A stretch of DNA of 64,000 nt from Bog-257 sp963846715 (GTDB lineage: Bacteria; Acidobacteriota; Terriglobia; Terriglobales; Acidobacteriaceae), in NCBI GenBank assembly GCA_963846715.1, contig CAWJXA010000005.1:124001-188000 (forward strand), given 5' to 3'. Numbering within the stretch: position 1 is the stretch's first letter; the number at the start of each line of letters is the position of its first letter. Under the pieces are notes generated by a model that was not told where the DNA came from, searched no databases, and worked only from the letters and a program-made list of their open reading frames with translations. This document shows positions 26,334-35,233 of this stretch, one piece after another. Both the position numbers and the translations under genes were made by a program.

Positions 26334-27740
26334 ATGTTTGCCAAGATCCAGCGCGTCCATTTTGTCGGCATCGGTGGCATCGGCATGAGCGGCATTGCCG
26401 AGGTGCTGCTGAACCTGGGCTACAAGGTCTCCGGCTCCGACCAGAAACCCTCGCCGGTGACCAATCGCCTCGCCGGACTCGGAGCAACGATATTCGCCGA
26501 TCACAATGCAGACAATGTGTCAGGTGCCGACGTTGTGATCACCAGTTCGGCCATCAAGCAGGACAACCTCGAAGTCGTGGCAGCGCACCAGCAGCATATC
26601 CCGGTCATTCAGCGCGCCGAAATGCTGGCGGAATTGATGCGGCTGAAATACGGCATCGCGGTCGCAGGCATGCATGGAAAGACCACGACCACTTCGATGA
26701 TCGCGGCGGTGCTGGCCGCGGGTGGTCTCGATCCCACGGTCGTCGTTGGAGGCCGTGTGGATGCCATGGGGTCCAACGCACGCCTGGGAAAGTCTCAATA
26801 CCTGGTGGCTGAGGCTGACGAGAGCGATCGTTCGTTCCTGAAACTCTCGCCGATCCTAGCCGTGATCACCAACATCGATCGCGAACACATGGATTGCTAC
26901 CGCAACATGGAAGACGTGGAACAGACCTTCCTGAAGTTCATGGATTTGGTGCCCTTCTATGGGATGGTTGTGGCCTGCAATGACAATAATGATCTGCGCC
27001 GGCTACTTCCAGCGGTACAGCGTCGGATCCTGACCTACGGAACCCACGACCAATCCGACTTTCATATTTCGCATGTCTGCTGCGGGCCTCACGAAGGCTC
27101 TGCTGCGCTGAGCAGCTTTCAGGTCAGCTACCGTGAAAGCCCGTTGGGCGAGTTTCATCTGCGCGTTCCGGGAGAACACAACGTAAGGAATGCGACAGCG
27201 GCGATCGCGGTGGGTATCGGTCTGGACGTGCCGGTAGAGGAAATCCGAAGTGCTCTGCAGAGTTTCAATGGGGTGGATCGGCGCTTTCAGGTAATCGGTA
27301 GTTCGGGCGGTGTGACCGTCGTCGACGATTACGGACACCATCCCACGGAGATTCGCGCCACCTTGGCTGCCGCGCGACAGTGCGGATTCGACAAGGTCCA
27401 TGTCATCTTCCAGCCGCATCGCTATACGCGAACCCAGTTGTTGCTTGAGGAATTTGCTACCGCTTTCGGCGACGCAGATTCGCTGATTGTGCTCGATATT
27501 TATCCCGCCAGCGAGCCACCGATTCCAGGAATAACCGGGGAGTTGCTGGCCAACCGCGTCAAGCAAGCGGAAGGACGGGACGCGCGATACGCAGCTTCGT
27601 TCACCGAAGCCGTGGAACTGGCCGCCGCCGCCGCGAGATCAGGCGATGTGATTCTCACGTTGGGAGCAGGAAGTGTTTCTCATCTGGGGCCGCAGGTGCT
27701 GGACGAACTACAGAAGCACGCAACGGAGCCAGTCAGGTAG
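26334..27740 (+). CDS. murC: UDP-MurNAc-L-Ala ligase MurC
   Basis: A 468-aa Mur ligase that adds L-Ala to UDP-MurNAc. The N-terminal Rossmann motif is HFVGIGGIGMSGIAEVLL, the P-loop VAGMHGKTTTTSMIAAVLA (about residues 110-128), with LVAEADESDRSFLKL, NIDREHMDCY, VPGEHNVRNATAAIAVG, VDDYGHHPTEIRATLAAAR and FQPHRYTRT as further MurC signatures. It starts 15 nt after murG. Unlike many clusters, murB and ddl do not follow. The stop codon lies within the repeat at 27736-27800. Confidence 0.95.
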   Translation: MFAKIQRVHFVGIGGIGMSGIAEVLLNLGYKVSGSDQKPSPVTNRLAGLGATIFADHNADNVSGADVVITSSAIKQDNLEVVAAHQQHIPVIQRAEMLAELMRLKYGIAVAGMHGKTTTTSMIAAVLAAGGLDPTVVVGGRVDAMGSNARLGKSQYLVAEADESDRSFLKLSPILAVITNIDREHMDCYRNMEDVEQTFLKFMDLVPFYGMVVACNDNNDLRRLLPAVQRRILTYGTHDQSDFHISHVCCGPHEGSAALSSFQVSYRESPLGEFHLRVPGEHNVRNATAAIAVGIGLDVPVEEIRSALQSFNGVDRRFQVIGSSGGVTVVDDYGHHPTEIRATLAAARQCGFDKVHVIFQPHRYTRTQLLLEEFATAFGDADSLIVLDIYPASEPPIPGITGELLANRVKQAEGRDARYAASFTEAVELAAAAARSGDVILTLGAGSVSHLGPQVLDELQKHATEPVR

Positions 27741-27800
27741 AGCAGCCTCTGCAGTCGCAGGGAAAGCAGCTCCTCGCGGGCTGAAGCTGCTACTCTAACC
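27736..27800. repeat. short palindromic element overlapping murC stop
   Basis: GGTAGAGCAGC (27736-27746) is nearly complementary to GCTGCTACTCTAACC (27786-27800), and a GCGGGCTGAAGCTGC hairpin half lies inside. The ends resemble those of the elements at 12864 and 21358. The remaining gap to ftsQ (27801-27942) has no gene. Confidence 0.45.
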
Positions 27801-27942
27801 GTCAAATTATACCCACGCGTTTACTGTTGTGGTTCCACTTCCCGCACACGGTGCTCTAGCTGCAAAAGCGTCTCCGCAATCCCAAAGAAAACAGTTATAG
27901 TGGGGCGAATACCCGAAATTTAGGGCGTTTCACCCGGTTTTC

Positions 27943-29010
27943 ATGGCTCGGAAAAACTCATCAGCAACGCAGGAAGCGGAACTCGAAGAGCGTATTAGCG
28001 ACTCCGCCGCTCGCTCGCGCAGCTACGACGAATCGCCGCTCGATGCTCGCATGCTCGACCTCGATGACGAAGCCGAGTCGCCATTTCTGCGCGGGCAGAA
28101 GCGCGTTCCGGTACGCCGCGGGGCCCTTCCGCGTAAGGCTGCGAGCCGCCTCAAGATTGCGCTCATCCTCATTTTGGTTCTCTCGGGCGCTGCCCTGGTG
28201 TGGATTACCGTTCATCAGTACGCCACGCAGTCTTGGCGCTTCCGTATCGATTCCAGCGACAACATCCAAGTCAGCGGTAGCAGCAATGTTAGCCACTCGC
28301 AGGTGATGGAATTGATGGCCAGCGATCTTGATCGCAACATCTTTTTTGTTCCACTGGATGTGCGCAAGCAGCAGCTCGAACAGATTCCCTGGGTGCAATC
28401 GGCCTCGGTGATGCGCCTGCTGCCCAACCGCCTGCAGATCGTCGTGAAAGAGCGGATCCCGGTTGCTTTTGTTGCAATCAACTCCCACATTCAACTGATT
28501 GACGCGAACGGCGTGATCCTCGATCCTCCCGCAGGGCAACAATCCAAATATTCCTTCCCGGTCGTGCTGGGGATGTCTGACACGGAACCGCAGTCGACAC
28601 GAGCGGCGCGGATGAAGATCTACACTCAGCTGATGAAGGAACTGGATTCGGGCGGGGCGCATTACGCGCGCGATCTCAGTGATGTCGATCTTTCCGACCC
28701 TGACGACGCGAAGGCCACGGTCACCGATCCGAACGGGGCCGCGCTGGTGCATCTGGGATCGTCGAATTTTCTGGAGCGATTCAAAATCTACGTCGCCCAC
28801 GTGCAGGAGTGGAGAACGCAGTTCCAGAAGCTGGAGTCCGTGGACTTGCGCTACGAACACCAGGTGATTGTGAATCCCGATTCTGCAGGCAGTAGTGCCA
28901 AGAGTGATGTTGCGCCGGGGAACCAGGCGAGTAACATGGATGCGTCGGCGCCGTCCGCAGCAGCGCAAAAGAAGCCGGTAGTGCAAGCAAAGAAGAAGAA
29001 GCACCCGTAA
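27943..29010 (+). CDS. ftsQ: cell division protein FtsQ
   Basis: A 355-aa bitopic protein of the FtsQLB complex. A long charged cytoplasmic N-terminus (about residues 1-68) precedes one TM helix (LKIALILILVLSGAALVWITV, about residues 70-90). Then come a POTRA domain (IQVSGSSNVSHSQVMELMASDLDRNIFFVPLDVRKQQLEQIPWVQSASVMRLLPNRLQIVVKER, quoted in part) and the FtsQ beta domain to about residue 305. The tail is Ala/Lys-rich and ends in lysines. It lies 3 nt before ftsA, in the universal ftsQ-ftsA-ftsZ order. Confidence 0.92.
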   Translation: MARKNSSATQEAELEERISDSAARSRSYDESPLDARMLDLDDEAESPFLRGQKRVPVRRGALPRKAASRLKIALILILVLSGAALVWITVHQYATQSWRFRIDSSDNIQVSGSSNVSHSQVMELMASDLDRNIFFVPLDVRKQQLEQIPWVQSASVMRLLPNRLQIVVKERIPVAFVAINSHIQLIDANGVILDPPAGQQSKYSFPVVLGMSDTEPQSTRAARMKIYTQLMKELDSGGAHYARDLSDVDLSDPDDAKATVTDPNGAALVHLGSSNFLERFKIYVAHVQEWRTQFQKLESVDLRYEHQVIVNPDSAGSSAKSDVAPGNQASNMDASAPSAAAQKKPVVQAKKKKHP

Positions 29011-29013
29011 ATC

Positions 29014-30234
29014 ATGGGAAGTCAAACAGAGAACCTGCTTACCGTAATTGACGTTGGTAGCGCCAAGACCTGCGTTATCGTCGCCGAAGTGAACGACTAC
29101 GCCCTGCGTTATTGCGGCCATGGCATCTCCGATTCGCGTGGAATGCGCAAGGGCGTGATTGCCGATCTCGACAAGGCAGTCGACTCCATCCGCAAAGCCG
29201 TCGAGGATGCGGAGAACGTGGCGCAAGCTCCAGTGGAGCACGCCGTGGTCGGAGTGGCGGGCTCGCATATCCGTGGCGTGAATAGTCATGGCGGCATCTC
29301 GCTGGGATCGCGTTCGCGCGAGATCAGCCGCGAGGATGTGCGCCAGGCGGTGGAAAAGGCCCGCAGCATCGCCATGCCCGAGGACCGCGAGGCGCTGCAC
29401 CTGCTTCCGCAGGAGTTCATTCTGGATGGGCAGGGTGGAGTTCACGATCCCGCCGGACTGATGGGCAGAAAGCTCGAGGTGCGAGTTCATGTGGTGACCG
29501 CGGGAACTACCGCAACTCAGAATGTTGTCTCGGCCATTAACCGTGCGGGCATCCACGTCGACGATACTGTCTTCGAAGCGCTCGCCTGCGCCGACTCGGT
29601 GTTGCAAACCGATGAGCGCGAGCTTGGCGTATGCCTGGTCGACATTGGAGCGGGTTCCACGAGCCTCATCGTTTACTACGAAGGCGTCGTGATTCACACT
29701 GGCGCCATTCCTATCGGAGGAGATCATTTCACCAACGATGTGGGCGTGGGCTTCCGTACGCCGATTCCTAATGCCGAGGAAATCAAAAAGATGTTTGGAT
29801 GCGCCATTGTTACACGCATTCCGGAGGGCAATGAAATCGAAGTGCCATCGGTTGGCGATCGCCCGTCGCGTCTGATGCAGCAACGCATGCTGGGAGAAAT
29901 TCTGGAGCCGCGTGCGCGCGAGTTGATGGAACTGCTGCGCGATCATCTGCGCCAAGCCGGTATTTACGACTTGCTGGGCGCAGGACTGGTGTTCACTGGC
30001 GGTGCATCGCGGCTCAGTGCGCTTCTGGAGGTTGCCGATGACATTCTGCGACGTCCCGTGCGACTCGGTTATCCGGTGCCTATCGCCAAACTGCCTTCGA
30101 ATCTGTTGGAACCGGAATTCGCAACGGCCATCGGAATGGTGCTCTACGGACATCGCGCTCGCCAGGCGCGTATGAATGTTGATCGAGGATTCGGAGCAAA
30201 ACTCAAAGCGTTGTTCGCCAGACAGAACGCATAA
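29014..30234 (+). CDS. ftsA: cell division actin-like ATPase FtsA
   Basis: A 406-aa actin-fold protein that tethers FtsZ to the membrane. VIDVGSAKTCVIVAEV is the phosphate-1 motif, AVVGVAGSHIRGVNSHG and the SHS2 subdomain (about residues 85-165) are FtsA-specific, CLVDIGAGSTSLIVYYEG is phosphate-2, and GLVFTGGASRLSALLEVA the adenosine motif. The C-terminus NVDRGFGAKLKALFARQ is a basic amphipathic helix typical of the membrane-targeting tail. Length is normal. Confidence 0.95.
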   Translation: MGSQTENLLTVIDVGSAKTCVIVAEVNDYALRYCGHGISDSRGMRKGVIADLDKAVDSIRKAVEDAENVAQAPVEHAVVGVAGSHIRGVNSHGGISLGSRSREISREDVRQAVEKARSIAMPEDREALHLLPQEFILDGQGGVHDPAGLMGRKLEVRVHVVTAGTTATQNVVSAINRAGIHVDDTVFEALACADSVLQTDERELGVCLVDIGAGSTSLIVYYEGVVIHTGAIPIGGDHFTNDVGVGFRTPIPNAEEIKKMFGCAIVTRIPEGNEIEVPSVGDRPSRLMQQRMLGEILEPRARELMELLRDHLRQAGIYDLLGAGLVFTGGASRLSALLEVADDILRRPVRLGYPVPIAKLPSNLLEPEFATAIGMVLYGHRARQARMNVDRGFGAKLKALFARQNA

Positions 30235-30286
30235 CAATTTTGCAGAACTGACCAGCGTCGTCGCGGCGGCGCACACCGGAGTAACG

Positions 30287-31693
30287 ATGATCGAAGATTT
30301 CAACGACAAGAGCCAGCCTGAAAACGACATTCGCATCCACTTCAACGAAGAGCTGCTGAACTCGGCCAAGATCAAAGTCATCGGCGTGGGCGGCGGTGGC
30401 GGCAATGCCGTCAATCGCATGATCGAGTCGCACCTGGAAGGCGTGGAATTCGTCGTCGCCAACACCGACCTGCAGGCGCTCAAGCTGTCGAACGCGCCGG
30501 TGAAGATCCAGCTTGGCGTCAAGCTGACCAACGGCCTCGGTGCGGGTGCCAATCCTGACGTCGGCCGCAAAGCTGCGCTCGAAGATGCCGACAAAATCAT
30601 CGAAGCTCTCGAAGGCGCAGACATGGTGTTCGTCACCACCGGTCTCGGTGGTGGAACCGGCACGGGCGCGGCGCCGATCATCGCCTCGCTGGCCAGCGAA
30701 ATGGGCGCGCTCACCGTCGCGGTGGTGACCAAGCCCTTCGCCTTCGAAGGCAAGCGCCGCCAGAACCAGGCTGAGCGCGGCTTGCAGGAGTTGATCGACT
30801 CGGTGGACACCACCGTCGTCATCCCCAACGAGAAGCTGCTGGCCGTTGCCAAGGACGCGGGCTTCTTCGAATCGTTCCGCGTCGCCGACGACATTCTGCG
30901 GCAAGCGGTGCAAGGCATCTCCGACATCATCACCATTCCCGGCATTATCAATCGCGACTTCGCCGACGTGAAGACCATCATGGCGGGCATGGGCTACGCC
31001 GTGATGGGTACCGCTACAGCCAAGGGCGAAGGCCGCGCCACGCTGGCGGCGCAGGCTGCGATTGCGTCTCCGCTGCTCGAGGCTGGTGCGATCGACGGCG
31101 CACGCGGCATCCTCATCAACATCACCGGCTCCAGTTCGCTGCGCCTCGCCGAAGTGAATGAAGCGTCGACCATTATTCAGAGCGCCGCGCATGAAGACGC
31201 CAACATTATCTTCGGCGCCGTGCTCGACGAGAAGATGAAGGGCGAAGTGAAGATCACGGTGATTGCGACCGGCTTCAAAGATGTTTCCCGCCGGCACGAT
31301 GCATCGAACCCCGTGGCTGAAGTCGTGCACCAGGTGCGAGCGACCGCAGCGCACGCGACGTATGAAGTGCCGAGCATGCGCGAACCGCAAGCTGCGCCGG
31401 AAAGGACTGCGCCTTCGCGCCTAGAGGCCGTCAGATCTTCCGAGCCGGAACCGCCGCGGGCCTCAGAGCGGCCGCGAGTGCTCCCGTACATTCCCGACAA
31501 TCTCGACGACATTGACTCCGAGATCGTTCGCCACGCCGAACCGATGGACGAAGCCCAAATCCAGGCGCGGGCCGCAGCTGCCAATCGAGACGAGCCGCCC
31601 ACCATCGAAACCGTGAGCAGCAGCGTCAACATCACCTACGACACGGACGACCTGGAGATCCCAGCCTTCCTGCGCAAGCGAGGAGAGAGCTAG
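30287..31693 (+). CDS. ftsZ: cell division GTPase FtsZ
   Basis: A 468-aa tubulin homologue that assembles the Z ring. KVIGVGGGGGNAVNRM is the first nucleotide loop, LGGGTGTGAAPIIA the tubulin signature, and NRDFADVKTIM with GYAVMGTATAKGEGRA the T7-loop region. A disordered Pro/Glu/Arg-rich linker (about residues 345-440) leads to the conserved C-terminal peptide DDLEIPAFLRKRGES, which binds FtsA. ATG 30287 (CGGAG upstream) gives the usual N-terminus; the frame extends upstream into ftsA but that part is non-conserved. Last gene of the cluster. Confidence 0.96.
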   Translation: MIEDFNDKSQPENDIRIHFNEELLNSAKIKVIGVGGGGGNAVNRMIESHLEGVEFVVANTDLQALKLSNAPVKIQLGVKLTNGLGAGANPDVGRKAALEDADKIIEALEGADMVFVTTGLGGGTGTGAAPIIASLASEMGALTVAVVTKPFAFEGKRRQNQAERGLQELIDSVDTTVVIPNEKLLAVAKDAGFFESFRVADDILRQAVQGISDIITIPGIINRDFADVKTIMAGMGYAVMGTATAKGEGRATLAAQAAIASPLLEAGAIDGARGILINITGSSSLRLAEVNEASTIIQSAAHEDANIIFGAVLDEKMKGEVKITVIATGFKDVSRRHDASNPVAEVVHQVRATAAHATYEVPSMREPQAAPERTAPSRLEAVRSSEPEPPRASERPRVLPYIPDNLDDIDSEIVRHAEPMDEAQIQARAAAANRDEPPTIETVSSSVNITYDTDDLEIPAFLRKRGES

Positions 31694-31768
31694 ACTTATC
31701 CTTCATTCTTCATCACGAACGGACCTCACAGCCTCCGGAAAACTAGGCTTGCACGCGTTTTGTGTCAG

Positions 31769-31788
31769 GGCACGACTTCAGTCGTGCC
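31769..31788. repeat. perfect TTCA-loop palindrome downstream of ftsZ
   Basis: GGCACGAC-TTCA-GTCGTGCC is an 8-bp perfect stem, a variant of the GGCACGGC hairpins at 213 and 36281. It lies 75 nt after the ftsZ stop and might stabilise or end the transcript, but has no T-tract. The 31694-32120 interval otherwise holds the repeat at 31895 and no gene. Confidence 0.5.
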
Positions 31789-31894
31789 GATATGCCTTAT
31801 CTTTTTCATAACGAACCGAACTTCAGTCGGTGACAGATCTCCGGTTCTGAGTCATTCACCCATTCTCCCTGAGCTTCTCGCGACCTTTGGACTG

Positions 31895-31981
31895 GGCGCG
31901 CCCGGAGGACTTGAAGGACTCGGGGGCCTCATCCTGGCCTTCCTTTAGCCAGGCTGGGGATTTTCCTTTCAGAGCAGAAAG
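31895..31981. repeat. dispersed repeat, copy A (left of kinase gene)
   Basis: An approximately 87-nt sequence around CTCGGGGGCCTCATCCTGG matches 34684-34771 at most positions. It contains a compensated hairpin, CCTGGC...GCCAGG here and CCTAGCC...GGCTAGG in copy B, so the stem is conserved through paired changes. It lies upstream of the sensor kinase gene. Confidence 0.55.
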
Positions 31982-32120
31982 GTTAGCCTCTCCCCCTTCT
32001 CTCGCATCTTTGTTTTCAAATAGTCCGAAATAAGGACTTACCCCACGCGCACTTCTTCTCGCCCCGCCAACTAGCAAGTTTTGAAAGATCGGATACCGCA
32101 GTCCAAACAGCGGATCAGCG

Positions 32121-34658
32121 ATGCGGCAGACTGGCTCCCGCGCTCGCAGTTTACGATTCAGAGTTGAGTTAGACAGTCAAGAAAACGCACTCCCGAGCAC
32201 GGAGGTAACCGCCGCTTCCCAAAATGGACAAGCACCAGCCTCATGCCAGGTTGTTTCAGCAGCCCCAACTGTCCGAAAAGGCAGGTACTATACTGGTTTA
32301 TCCGTGGTCGAGTTGGGTGCTGCGGGGCGCCCTGGTCGGGGTCGGTTGTGGTCGATCGCCTATCGGTCGCGATCAATAAACACAGGCTGGGGGTTGGTGG
32401 TGCCGCCTTATCTGAAGGAGCAGATCGCCGGCCGGTCTCGGGGCGCCGGTCGTCGGTGCAATCCCGGTCAATCCCACTTCTCGAAATCTGTGAGAGCGGC
32501 GGGGCGGGCGCTCATCCTTTCTGTTATTGCTGTGGCCTTGCTGGTGTCGCGGTCAACCGCAGTGTCGCCAATGCGGGAAGTCCGGCGCGTACTCATTATT
32601 AACGACCTTGGCATTATCTCGTCACCCGGCTTCGCTGAAGTCGATCAGGCAGTCCTCGCTGGTCTACAAAAATCTCCGTACCGGATCGAACTCTATCAGG
32701 AGAGCCTGGATCTCACCCTGTTCCCAGACCAAGTTTCCCAAGACAGGTTTCGAGAAGAGATTATTCAAAAATACTTAGCCCGCAAGCCCGACGTGATCAT
32801 TGCCGTCGGGCCAGCGTCCCTGAAGCTCAGCGCCAAGCTGTACGACAAGTTCCAGGGCACTCCGATTATCTTCTGCGCAATTTTGGGCGGAATTCCGGAC
32901 GAGCTAAGCCGTAGCGTGCCCTTTACTGGTGTTTTGGCCCAGTTACACCCCGAGGGAACCCTGAATGCGGCGTTGCGCTTGCTGCCCAGCACCAAGCACG
33001 TGGTGGTCGTCGGCGGAGTGGGTAAGTTTGACGAAGGATTCGAAGCCATCACGAAGCAGAGTTTCCACAACTACGAATCGAAGCTTGAATTCACGTATCT
33101 TTTTGATTTGACCATGCCCGCGCTGCTTGAGAGGCTCAAGCATCTACCCAGCGATACGATTGTTTATCACACTGCAATCTCCCAAGATGCAGGGGGAGAC
33201 CACTTTATCGATTCAGCTCAATCGATACCGATGGTGGCCGGTGCAGCCGATGCTCCTGTCTTTGTAATGGACGATGTGGATCTCAGGGCAGGAACAGTGG
33301 GTGGCGATCTGGTGAACTGGGCCGACGACGGTCGCATCGCGGCAGAGATGGCTGTGCGGGTTCTCAACGGCGAGAAGCCCCAGGATATCCCCGTCGTCAC
33401 CAGCAACCACGTCTACATGTTCGACTGGCGGGCGCTTAAGCGCTGGGGGATCAACGAAAAGAACCTTCCCCCCGGCAGCATCCTGCTCCATCGGCAGCCG
33501 ACCTTCTGGGAGTCATATAAGCAGTATGTCTTCGCCGCTATTTTTCTCATATTGTTGCAATCCGCGGCCATTCTTGGACTCCTCTGGCAACGAGCCCGAC
33601 GAAGAAAAATAGAGGCAGAGCTTATAAGATCGGAGGAAAAATTCTCCAAATCCTTTCGACAGAGTCCTCTTGCCATCAGCATAGCCAGTACGAAGGATGA
33701 TCGCTACCTCGACGTCAATGAGACTTTCGAACAGCAAACTGGTTGGAGCCGCGACGAAGTCCTCGGCCGGAGCCCGTCCGATATCGACCTTTGGGTAGAT
33801 CCCCATCAAAGATCGGTGTTCATTCAACAGCTTCTTGCCGAGGGCAGCGTGCGAGACTTGGAGCTTAGGATTCGCAGAAAGGACGGTCAGATCCGGACAA
33901 CTCTCGGTTCTGCGGAATTGATTGAGGTCCATGGTAAGCCGTGCACTCTTTCTGTGATTGCTGACGTCACCGAGCGCAAGCAGGCCGAGGAGGCCCTTGC
34001 CAACTTGAGCGGTCACTTGATCGAAACACAAGACGAAGAGCGTAAGCGAATCGCCCGTGAGATTCATGACGACTACAACCAACGGGTAGCCATGCTGGCC
34101 ATTGACCTGGAACTGTTGGCTGAGAACGTCGGGGACTCTTCCGGCAAAACCAGCCAGAAGGTCCATGAACTTTTTGATCGCGTCAGCGAGCTCGGTGCCG
34201 ATCTGCACTCCTTATCACACCGCTTGCATTCTTCTACTTTGGAGAGCCTAGGGCTGCTCGTTGGCCTGGAAGCCTTCTGCCAGGAGTTCGCGGAACAGCA
34301 CGGATTACAAGTCGATTTTGTGCATGAGAATGTTCCTCGTGGCGTCCCAGCAGACGCCGCGCTGTGTATGTTCCGCATCACTCAGGAGGCTCTGCGGAAT
34401 ATAAAGAGGCACAGCGGTGCCAACCGCGCCGAGGTTCGCCTGGAACAGCTGGACGGGAGGCTCCATTTGTCAGTTTCCGATCGCGGAAAGGGTTTTAATC
34501 CGAACCACCCGCCGGCCGAGCGCGGAATTGGTATCCACAGCATGGAGGAACGCTTGCGACTTCTAGGAGGTAAATTGGAAATTCAATCGTGGCCCCTGGC
34601 AGGAACTAGAATCGACGCATGGCTGCCAGTCGAGGTGCTAGCGCGGCGTGAAGGCTAG
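32121..34658 (+). CDS. sensor histidine kinase with ABC-type substrate-binding sensor domain
   Basis: The conserved part starts with a hydrophobic signal/anchor (ALILSVIAVALLVS, about residues 130-145). A periplasmic-binding-protein-like domain follows (about residues 155-455: RRVLIINDLGIISSPGF, KPDVIIAVGPASLKL, IIFCAILGG), then a TM helix YVFAAIFLILLQSAAILGLL, a PAS domain (about residues 505-620), a HisKA_3 helix with phospho-acceptor H649 in AREIHDDYNQR, and an HATPase domain with DRGKGFNP and GIHSMEERL. HisKA_3 kinases pair with NarL-type regulators, but none is adjacent. The 5' end is doubtful: the first 90 or so codons look non-coding, and GTG 32397/32400 behind GGGGG is a good alternative. 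Confidence 0.8.
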   Translation: MRQTGSRARSLRFRVELDSQENALPSTEVTAASQNGQAPASCQVVSAAPTVRKGRYYTGLSVVELGAAGRPGRGRLWSIAYRSRSINTGWGLVVPPYLKEQIAGRSRGAGRRCNPGQSHFSKSVRAAGRALILSVIAVALLVSRSTAVSPMREVRRVLIINDLGIISSPGFAEVDQAVLAGLQKSPYRIELYQESLDLTLFPDQVSQDRFREEIIQKYLARKPDVIIAVGPASLKLSAKLYDKFQGTPIIFCAILGGIPDELSRSVPFTGVLAQLHPEGTLNAALRLLPSTKHVVVVGGVGKFDEGFEAITKQSFHNYESKLEFTYLFDLTMPALLERLKHLPSDTIVYHTAISQDAGGDHFIDSAQSIPMVAGAADAPVFVMDDVDLRAGTVGGDLVNWADDGRIAAEMAVRVLNGEKPQDIPVVTSNHVYMFDWRALKRWGINEKNLPPGSILLHRQPTFWESYKQYVFAAIFLILLQSAAILGLLWQRARRRKIEAELIRSEEKFSKSFRQSPLAISIASTKDDRYLDVNETFEQQTGWSRDEVLGRSPSDIDLWVDPHQRSVFIQQLLAEGSVRDLELRIRRKDGQIRTTLGSAELIEVHGKPCTLSVIADVTERKQAEEALANLSGHLIETQDEERKRIAREIHDDYNQRVAMLAIDLELLAENVGDSSGKTSQKVHELFDRVSELGADLHSLSHRLHSSTLESLGLLVGLEAFCQEFAEQHGLQVDFVHENVPRGVPADAALCMFRITQEALRNIKRHSGANRAEVRLEQLDGRLHLSVSDRGKGFNPNHPPAERGIGIHSMEERLRLLGGKLEIQSWPLAGTRIDAWLPVEVLARREG

Positions 34659-34683
34659 ATCGAAACCACGATGCACCTTACCT

Positions 34684-34771
34684 CGCGCGCCCGAAGGACG
34701 TGGACGAACTCGGGTGCCTCATCCTAGCCTTCCTTTGGCTAGGCTTGGGATTCTAGTTCCAGAGTCGAAAG
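34684..34771. repeat. dispersed repeat, copy B (right of kinase gene)
   Basis: Same orientation and roughly 80% similar to 31895-31981, with the stem CCTAGCC-TTCCTTT-GGCTAGG. With copy A it brackets the kinase gene as direct repeats. Confidence 0.55.
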
Positions 34772-34823
34772 CTGCTAGTGGCCCAGCCTTTCCGCGGCTC
34801 ATAATCCTATCAACCCTTAACTT

Positions 34824-34885
34824 GGGGTGCCCGGCCCTCCAGGCCTTCCTATCGCCAGGTGGGGATTCTCGTCTCAGAGTCGATT
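34824..34885. repeat. dispersed repeat, diverged copy C
   Basis: A shorter relative of copies A and B: the CCAGGCCTTCCTATCGCCAGG region followed by TGGGGATTCTCGTCTCAGAG. The rest of 34886-35233 shows no gene, repeat or clear regulatory site. Confidence 0.4.
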
Positions 34886-35233
34886 GATGCTGCTGCCTGA
34901 CCCTACGAAAACATCGTGCTGCGCGAATCATGAGCGACATGCACGAATGGATAAGGCGACCGCTCGGCATCGAAATCCCACCCAAGCAAATGTAGCTTCC
35001 TGGGGCTCCCACAGGATGCGATTGTGTGTGACTATCAAGGGGTCTTGAAGACGTGCGTGACTAATTACGAATGCACTTGAATGCATCAGGTTCGTCCTCT
35101 ATGGCACTCACTGGGAAACACTTCTAGGCGCCGGGAGTATATCCGCTTTGTGCGTCGGGGTCGGCTGACACGAATGTGTCTCTGCCGAGATTATTATCCA
35201 TTAGTAAAGAGCGAATCTAATCACCAAACTCGT

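Noticed and set aside
27961..30990. A 1009-codon open frame antisense to ftsQ, ftsA and part of ftsZ
   Set aside because: It mirrors the codon bias of the real sense genes, has low-complexity His/Arg-rich composition and no recognisable domain.
30203..31390. A 395-codon open frame antisense to ftsZ
   Set aside because: It is the shadow of a highly conserved GC-rich gene, with no domain and no ribosome-binding site.
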